From NCBI GenBank assembly GCA_947259625.1, contig CAMYMY010000144.1, positions 1 through 10,595 of the forward strand: DNA of 10,595 bases, read 5' to 3'. Positions within the stretch are counted from its first letter, which is position 1; each line of letters starts with the position of its first letter. The notes under the pieces were generated by a model, which worked only from the letters and a program-made list of their open reading frames with translations, was not told the DNA's origin and ran no database searches. The stretch comes from an uncultured Kiloniellales bacterium (GTDB lineage: Bacteria; Pseudomonadota; Alphaproteobacteria; Kiloniellales; JAKSDN01). The position numbers and the translations under genes were made by a program. This document shows, one piece after another, positions 6,656-10,595 of the stretch.

Positions 6656-7546
6656 CTAGGCCCCCACTGTCACGCGGGCGGGTTCAGGGATGGGTTCCGG
6701 GGCGCCGGCCTCCCGCTCGAAGACGCCGATCGCGTCCAGCAGGCCGTTGATTTCGGCACGGGCCGCGAGATGGCTGGAGGTCGGGGCCGCCGTCTCCGGC
6801 TCATAGGCCAGATCCAGCACGGTCAGGCCCTTGTGGAACAGCTCGCGGAAGACGACGCGCTCGCCGAATCCTGGACTCAGGCGAAAGCCGACCCGCTGGG
6901 CGAGTTGATCCATGAGGCCGGCGATGTCGCGCTTGTTGCGGGCCTCCACGTGGCTCAAGCGGTTGCGCAGGACCAGCCAGTCGATCGGCTCCCGGCCGGT
7001 GACGACACGGCGGTTGTTCTGTTCCCAGACCATCTTCGTGTAGGTGCTGGGATTCCGGACCTCGCGCCGCTCGACGTCGACCTCTGCCAGAACGTCGATA
7101 TCGAGAAAGCTGTCGTTGAGCGGCGTGACCAGGGTGTCCGCGTAGGCATGACCCAGCCGTGACAGGAAAGAGTCGTTGCCCGGAGTGTCGATTACGACGA
7201 ACTGGCAAGCCCTCATGGCATCGAGCGCCTCCGTGAACCGGTTCTGCTCCTCGGCCTCCGAAGCCGCCTGTATCGGTGCCTTGGACCGGTCGACACGCCG
7301 GTGCAGCGGCACGGGCAGGGACCGGCCGCTCCGCTCCGCATAGACGCGGCGCTTGTCGATGTACCGCGACAGCGTACCCTGCCGCCCATCCAGATCGATG
7401 CTGCCGACGGAAAACCCGAGCCGCAGCAAGGCCACGATCAGGTGCAGGGCCGTGGTCGACTTGCCGGTGCCGCCTTTCTCGTTGCCGAGGATGATCACGT
7501 AGGGCTTGGCGTCGGCAGCCATGCCGGACTGCGGGTACCCGTCCAT
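6656..7546 (-). CDS. mipZ: MipZ, division-plane positioning ATPase
   Basis: A 296-residue ParA/MinD-superfamily ATPase with the MipZ pattern: VIILGNEKGGTGKSTTALHL with signature Lys24 and Lys29, SIDLDGRQGTLSRY at 49-62, and Walker B VVIDTPGNDS at 117-126. The DxRQ motif and the TPGNDS motif distinguish MipZ from plasmid ParA. In Caulobacter, MipZ forms a bipolar gradient through ParB and inhibits FtsZ so that the ring forms at midcell. It is nearly universal in alphaproteobacteria and a good lineage marker. The start is chosen at the ATG at 7546, with GGA 7 bases upstream. An ATG at 7522 (MAADAKPY) is also plausible and looks more like a canonical N-terminus but lacks a ribosome binding site. 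A TTG at 7606 is in frame but poorly supported. It converges on the SPOR gene. Confidence 0.92.
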   Translation of the reverse strand: MDGYPQSGMAADAKPYVIILGNEKGGTGKSTTALHLIVALLRLGFSVGSIDLDGRQGTLSRYIDKRRVYAERSGRSLPVPLHRRVDRSKAPIQAASEAEEQNRFTEALDAMRACQFVVIDTPGNDSFLSRLGHAYADTLVTPLNDSFLDIDVLAEVDVERREVRNPSTYTKMVWEQNNRRVVTGREPIDWLVLRNRLSHVEARNKRDIAGLMDQLAQRVGFRLSPGFGERVVFRELFHKGLTVLDLAYEPETAAPTSSHLAARAEINGLLDAIGVFEREAGAPEPIPEPARVTVGA

Positions 7547-7663
7547 GTTCTTATCCAGTCCCCCTCTCTGGCGGAAGCGCGGCCAAGCTGCCCCGGGCCC
7601 CTGCAATCGGCCCTCGCTTCAGCACGAGTCGCGTAGCCAGTCTAACTCCGCTTGGGCTTCAGG

Positions 7664-7693
7664 AAAATAGGAGTTGACGCCGAGACAGGGCAA
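7664..7693 (-). promoter_or_regulatory. Candidate mipZ promoter
   Basis: Reading the minus strand, TTGCCC (7688-7693), an 18-base spacer and TATTTT (7664-7669) each match four of six consensus bases. It would start transcription near 7657, about 110 bases before the chosen mipZ start. It overlaps an imperfect 10-bp hairpin (7679-7706) that lies just after the broken kinase gene. Confidence 0.35.
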
Positions 7694-7706
7694 GCTCCGT
7701 GTCGGC
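7679..7706 (-). terminator. Weak hairpin downstream of the kinase remnant
   Basis: An imperfect inverted repeat (10 base pairs with one C-C mismatch and one G-T pair, 8-base loop) begins 29 bases after the kinase stop codon. The T-rich stretch on the minus strand comes only about 10 bases after the stem, so it is at best a weak terminator. It also overlaps the candidate mipZ promoter. Confidence 0.25.
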
Positions 7707-7735
7707 TACAGCAGCCATTCGAAATACGGCCTTTT

Positions 7736-8230
7736 CTAGAACATGATCTTCCAGGACTCGGAGCCATCGTCCCCGCTCAAGACCCGTTCCTTGGGCAATT
7801 GGACGATGGCCCGTGTGCCCCTGCCCTTACGGCTGACGATCTTGAGTGTCCCACCGTGCAGCTCGACCAGGGACTTGGTGATCGACAGGCCCAGACCGGC
7901 GCCCCGCCCACTTTTCGGCTTGGTGTCTCCGGATTGGCCGAAGCGGGTCAGGACCTTCGGGATGTCGCCCGATTTGATGCCGACGCCGGTATCGCGAACC
8001 TCGATGTCCAGCTGCCCTGCCGCGCCGAGGCCCGCGGTCACCCGGATGCGGCCGCCCGACGGTGTGAACTTCACCGCGTTGGCCAGCAGATTCAAGACGA
8101 TCTGCTTCAGCTTCGCGGAATCCGCCTTGACCTTCGGTAGGTCGGGATCGATCTCGATCTTCAGCTCGAGGTCCGCCTTTTCGATTTCGGATTGGATCAT
8201 GCGGCAGCAGCGGTCGATCAGGTCCGGCAC
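7736..8230 (-). pseudogene. Histidine kinase, C-terminal fragment (ATPase/catalytic domain)
   Basis: The frame encodes a 164-residue HATPase_c domain from a GTG at 8230. The N box is KLKQIVLNLLANAVKF (41-55), the G1 box DTGVGI (80-85), an F box sits near residue 97, and the G2 box is GRGAGLGLSI (108-117). All ATP-binding motifs look intact. It continues the kinase whose N-terminal part is in another frame at 8218-9252; the two overlap by 13 bases. Family members have about 25 more residues (the second DHp helix, usually ending near SKIEAG) between the two parts, and these are missing in every frame. This is best read as the tail of a kinase broken by a deletion. AGGAGG at 8245-8250, 14 bases before the GTG, leaves open separate translation. 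Confidence 0.75.
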
Positions 8231-9252
8231 CTCGAGCGGCTCTTCCTCCTCAGGTGGATGTCCTCGGCGTACTGCAGGTAGCGCTCATTGCCCATCTCGC
8301 CCAGGGTTTCGCTGCGCATGGCGTCGGAAAAGCCGATGATGGCGTTCAGGGGCGTGCGCAGTTCGTGGCTCATGTTGGCCAGGAACTCCGACTTGGCCCG
8401 GCTGGCGCGCTCGGCCGCCTCGGTGGTCGGCTCGGCGCCCGCATCCGGACGAATATGGTCCGTCACGTCGGCGCCGATGCCGCGATAGCCGGCGAAGCGC
8501 CCCTTGTCGTCGAAGACCGGCCGGCCGCTGATGACGAAACGGCGTTCTTCGTTCCGCCCGGCGTGCATCCAGGCGGCCTGCTGACTCCGAAAAGCCTGCC
8601 GGTCGGCCACGAGCGACCGGCCGGCCTCGTCGAGCCGCCACAGCTCGCCGAGCGGACTGCCCAGGCCCTGGTCGCGCGGCAGCCCGGCATGGGCCTCGTA
8701 GTCCTCGGACAGCCGCGTGATCCGCAGCTCGGCGTCGGCCTCCCAGCGCCACGCCGAGGACAGCTCGGTCAGGTCCTGGACGGCCTGGCGAAGGTCCCCG
8801 AGCTCGGCCTCGCTGCGCGCGCGCGCCGTGACCTCGGTGCCGGTGCCGCGATAGCCCTCGAACCGACCGCTGTTGGATTCGAACACCGGGACGCCGCTCA
8901 GCAATAGCTTGCGCCGGGTCCCGTGGGCGTCCTCCAGGTTCATGGCCCTGTTACGGAACGCGACGCGGTCCTCGATGGCCTCGACGGTGGACAGCAGGAC
9001 GCTGTCGACATTCTTGAAATACGTCAGCGAAAATATGTAGCTGCCGAGCAAAACCTCACCCGGAACCCCAAAAACGCGCGCTATCCCTTTTGAAATATGC
9101 AGATAATTGAGATTGGAATCGACCTCCCAAACCCAGTCCACGGTCGAGCGGATGAAATCCTCGTACTGCCGCGTCTCATCCTCGCCCGCGTCCTGCGCGT
9201 TACCTACGCGCCGAAGGTCCTGCCTTCGTGCAGACTCTACCTTGTCAGCCAT
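8218..9252 (-). pseudogene. PAS-PAS sensor histidine kinase, N-terminal fragment
   Basis: A 344-residue frame from the ATG at 9252 (purine-rich GGGGAAGGG just upstream). It has no membrane segment, so it is a cytoplasmic sensor. PAS domain 1 lies at about 30-145 and PAS domain 2 at about 155-268; each ends in a similar GRFxGYRGxGxxVT motif, suggesting an old duplication. The HisKA helix follows with the H box FLANMSHELRTPLNAIIGF, and the phosphoacceptor is His296. Homology stops at YAEDIHL (residue 334). The last ten residues are arginine-rich nonsense before a stop, because the frame is lost near 8250-8253. The ATPase domain continues in another frame at 7736-8230. A longer frame upstream of 9252 has no support. 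No response regulator gene is nearby, so this would have been an orphan kinase. Alone it lacks ATP binding and the second DHp helix. Confidence 0.78.
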
Positions 9253-9397
9253 GACCCTTCCCCGGACCCAGCGCGGCACATCATGCCATCGATTGCCCGG
9301 CGCTCCTAGCCTCGGACGGCGATTTTCCCGCACCGGGGCAATTTTGCCGTCTGAACGTCGGGACAACCAATCCGGCCGGAATTCGAAGGACCAACTC

Positions 9398-9428
9398 GAG
9401 AACGGCCGGACAGCCGTCCGCCTTCTCC
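9398..9428 (-). other. Imperfect hairpin downstream of tRNA-Lys
   Basis: On the minus strand, 12 base pairs with two single-base bulges close a GGCT loop, starting 33 bases after the tRNA. There is no T-run after it. It may help end or process the tRNA transcript or lie in the leader of the kinase remnant. The 208-base stretch 9253-9460 that contains it shows no gene. A consensus TTGACA at 9429-9434 has no matching -10. Confidence 0.35.
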
Positions 9429-9460
9429 TGTCAAACCTCGAAAAACCCACATCGAAAGAA

Positions 9461-9536
9461 TGGTGAGCCCGGTAGGGATCGAACCTACGACAACCTGATT
9501 AAAAGTCAGGTGCTCTACCAACTGAGCTACGGGCCC
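9461..9536 (-). tRNA. tRNA-Lys (anticodon TTT)
   Basis: A complete cloverleaf can be drawn on the minus strand. The acceptor stem is GGGCCCG paired with CGGGCTC (one G-U pair), the D arm contains AGCTCAGTTGGTAGAGC, the anticodon stem-loop is CCTGA-CTTTTAA-TCAGG, and the T arm carries GGTTCGATCC. The loop CTTTTAA places TTT at the anticodon (9501-9503), giving lysine. The CCA end is encoded (9461-9463), for a total of 76 bases. A strong promoter lies 37 bases upstream. A translated version of this tRNA gives the well-known spurious peptide VAQLVEHLTFNQVVVGSIPT. Confidence 0.97.
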
Positions 9537-9572
9537 TCGGGTCGCCGCCCGGGGCGGGCGCGGGACGGCGCG

Positions 9573-9601
9573 ACCATAGTGGCGGCCTCGGCACCGGTCA
9601 A
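9573..9601 (-). promoter_or_regulatory. Sigma-70-type promoter of tRNA-Lys
   Basis: Reading the minus strand, TTGACC (9596-9601) and TATGGT (9573-9578) are separated by exactly 17 bases. The start would be near 9566, giving a leader of about 30 bases before the mature tRNA. The bases after the -10 are almost all G and C, a GC-rich discriminator typical of stable-RNA promoters under stringent (ppGpp) control. Confidence 0.7.
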
Positions 9602-9716
9602 CCGTGACGGAGCACTGCTCTCTGGTAGCCCCGTGTGTGCCTAGCCGGGCATAGACCGGCGCAAACGGGGGGCGGGACGCCGGAGGTCGCCAGACCGCTT
9701 GGATCGGCGCGGATAA

Positions 9717-9730
9717 TTGATGCAGATCAA
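9717..9730 (+). promoter_or_regulatory. FNR/FixK/Anr-type box
   Basis: TTGATGCAGATCAA is a perfect match to the FNR-family consensus TTGAT-N4-ATCAA. It lies in the gene-poor stretch between tRNA-Lys and the secreted-protein gene. A possible -10 (TAACAT, 9760-9765) would put the box near -48, not the ideal -41.5, so the promoter itself is uncertain. Binding by an oxygen- or redox-responsive regulator is inferred from the motif. Confidence 0.5.
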
Positions 9731-9906
9731 GTGACTTTTCGCACATCGGTCATTTGCCGTAACATGTACGACTTCGATGAGAACACCACGACGCTCGTGC
9801 CAAGGGGAGCGCTGAGCCGAAGGGAGGTGGCGTTCCTGCCGACGCGAAGATCGGCCAGCGCTCGATTTTCATCCTTTGGCGCGAGACAAGGGGCATGAAG
9901 GTATGC

Positions 9907-10043
9907 CTCGTGCACACACGAGATCGATACTCGCAACGGCCCTCCGGGCGGCGGACGGCACGCTGCGCCCGCCTTGGCAGGGGCGTTCGGCTTGACCAGG
10001 GGCGCGTGCAGCACGCGCCGACCGTCGCCCCGGCGGCGGCGAC
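9907..10043 (+). other. Cluster of small hairpins in the long leader of the secreted-protein gene
   Basis: Three stem-loops precede the gene: CTCGTG-CACA-CACGAG at 9907-9922 (6 bp, perfect), GGCGCGTG-CAG-CACGCGCC at 10001-10019 (8 bp plus closing pairing, perfect) and GTCGCC/GGCGAC at 10024-10043 (6 bp). The rest of 9602-10084 holds the FNR-type box and no convincing gene. Short frames starting at 9764 and 9895 lack support. If transcription starts near the FNR-type box, the leader is about 310 bases. No known riboswitch is recognised. Confidence 0.35.
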
Positions 10044-10084
10044 CCACTCTCGGGCGCATCAAGACGTAAGGGGAGGAGACTCAC

Positions 10085-10595
10085 ATGATCAGCTTGCTAA
10101 GGACCCTGGCGCTCGCCGCCGTGGCAAGCGTCTTCGCCACGGGCGCGGCGCGAGCCGCCGACGTGGCGGTGTTCGTTAACACGACTTACGTGGACTATGT
10201 TCCCACGGACTCGACCGCGGAGGCCAGCAATCTGGAGGACACGCTGCTGGCCGAAGGCCACACGGTCACGACCTTCACGGACACGACCGCCGCGGGCCTC
10301 GCCAATGTCCTGGCCGGCCAGGACGCGCTGGTGATCCCGGAGCTCGAAATCGGCGACCTCTCCCCTGTCCTGCAGGGCAGCGGCGGCGCCCCGGCCGCGG
10401 AGATCGTCGACTTCGTCCGTAACGGCGGCGTCCTCGTCGTGTTCGGCAGTCCCGACCCGAGCATCGTGGCCCGAAATCTCGCCGTGGTGAACAACGCCTT
10501 CCAGTACACGGCGCCGCCGCTCAGCGCCGGCTCGTCCTTGAGTACCGTGATCTCGTCGCTCAATGCCACAGATGCCGCCGGCACCGCGTTTCAGG
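10085..10595 (+). CDS. Secreted protein with a predicted Rossmann-like domain (N-terminal 170 codons, truncated)
   Basis: The frame is open from the ATG at 10085 to the right edge of the window. GGGGAGGAG lies about 7 bases upstream. Residues 1-24 form a Sec signal peptide (MISLLRTLALAAVASVFATG, then AARA and likely cleavage before ADVAVF). The mature part alternates beta strands and helices: ADVAVFVNTT, a helix near EASNLEDTLLAEGH, TVTTFTD, then DALVIPELE, IVDFVRNGGVLVVFGSP and a possible helix after. This resembles the flavodoxin/class I amidotransferase-like fold of secreted proteins in which a helix leading into NGGVLVVFG follows a sensed strand. No catalytic cysteine-histidine pair is visible so far. 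The true function is not recognised, and the C-terminus, which might carry a sorting signal, is outside the window. Confidence 0.75.
   Translation, partial: MISLLRTLALAAVASVFATGAARAADVAVFVNTTYVDYVPTDSTAEASNLEDTLLAEGHTVTTFTDTTAAGLANVLAGQDALVIPELEIGDLSPVLQGSGGAPAAEIVDFVRNGGVLVVFGSPDPSIVARNLAVVNNAFQYTAPPLSAGSSLSTVISSLNATDAAGTAFQ

Noticed and set aside
9306..9746. 146-codon minus-strand frame containing PVAQLVEHLTFNQVVVGSIPTG
   Set aside because: The recognisable peptide is the translation of tRNA-Lys, a well-known artefact; the rest has no protein-like pattern.
9764..9898. 44-codon plus-strand frame MYDFDENTTTLV just downstream of the FNR-type box
   Set aside because: There is no ribosome binding site before the ATG and no recognisable domain. 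It is kept only as a remote possibility.
9895..10179. 94-codon plus-strand frame after a purine-rich stretch
   Set aside because: It overlaps the signal-peptide region of the secreted-protein gene in another frame and is low-complexity R/H/G-rich.
10195..10584. 129-codon minus-strand frame at the right edge
   Set aside because: Shadow of the plus-strand secreted-protein gene, which has a signal peptide and a ribosome binding site.

Overview
The window looks like chromosomal DNA of a GC-rich alphaproteobacterium, probably a Rhodospirillales-like lineage. The evidence is a MipZ division regulator, high GC in nearly all genes, and a tRNA with an encoded CCA end. The lineage is inferred; no rRNA or marker gene is present to confirm it.

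Positions 1-4450 hold a catabolic cluster. On the minus strand, transcribed right to left, are a class III (CaiB/BaiF/Frc) CoA-transferase, a short citrate-synthase-family protein resembling citryl-CoA lyase, and the tripartite tricarboxylate transporter genes tctC, tctB and tctA (tctA is cut by the window edge). A divergent IclR-type regulator lies upstream on the plus strand. The 109-base divergent promoter region contains four copies of the half-site AGAACG/CGTTCT. The simplest reading is that a tricarboxylate-like acid is imported, activated to a CoA thioester and cleaved to acetyl-CoA and an oxo-acid under IclR control. This is an inference from gene families and layout.

Positions 4500-7700 hold a cell-division or polarity block: an orphan ParA/MinD-type ATPase, a single-pass membrane protein with a periplasmic Ig-like domain and a C-terminal SPOR domain, and, convergent with them, mipZ.

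Positions 7736-9252 hold a PAS-PAS histidine kinase broken by what looks like an internal deletion in its dimerisation/phosphotransfer domain. It leaves two overlapping reading frames.

Positions 9461-9601 hold tRNA-Lys(TTT) and a strong sigma-70-type promoter with a GC-rich discriminator. A gene-poor stretch follows (9602-10084) with a perfect FNR/FixK-type box and several small hairpins. The window ends in the start of a secreted protein that runs off the right edge.
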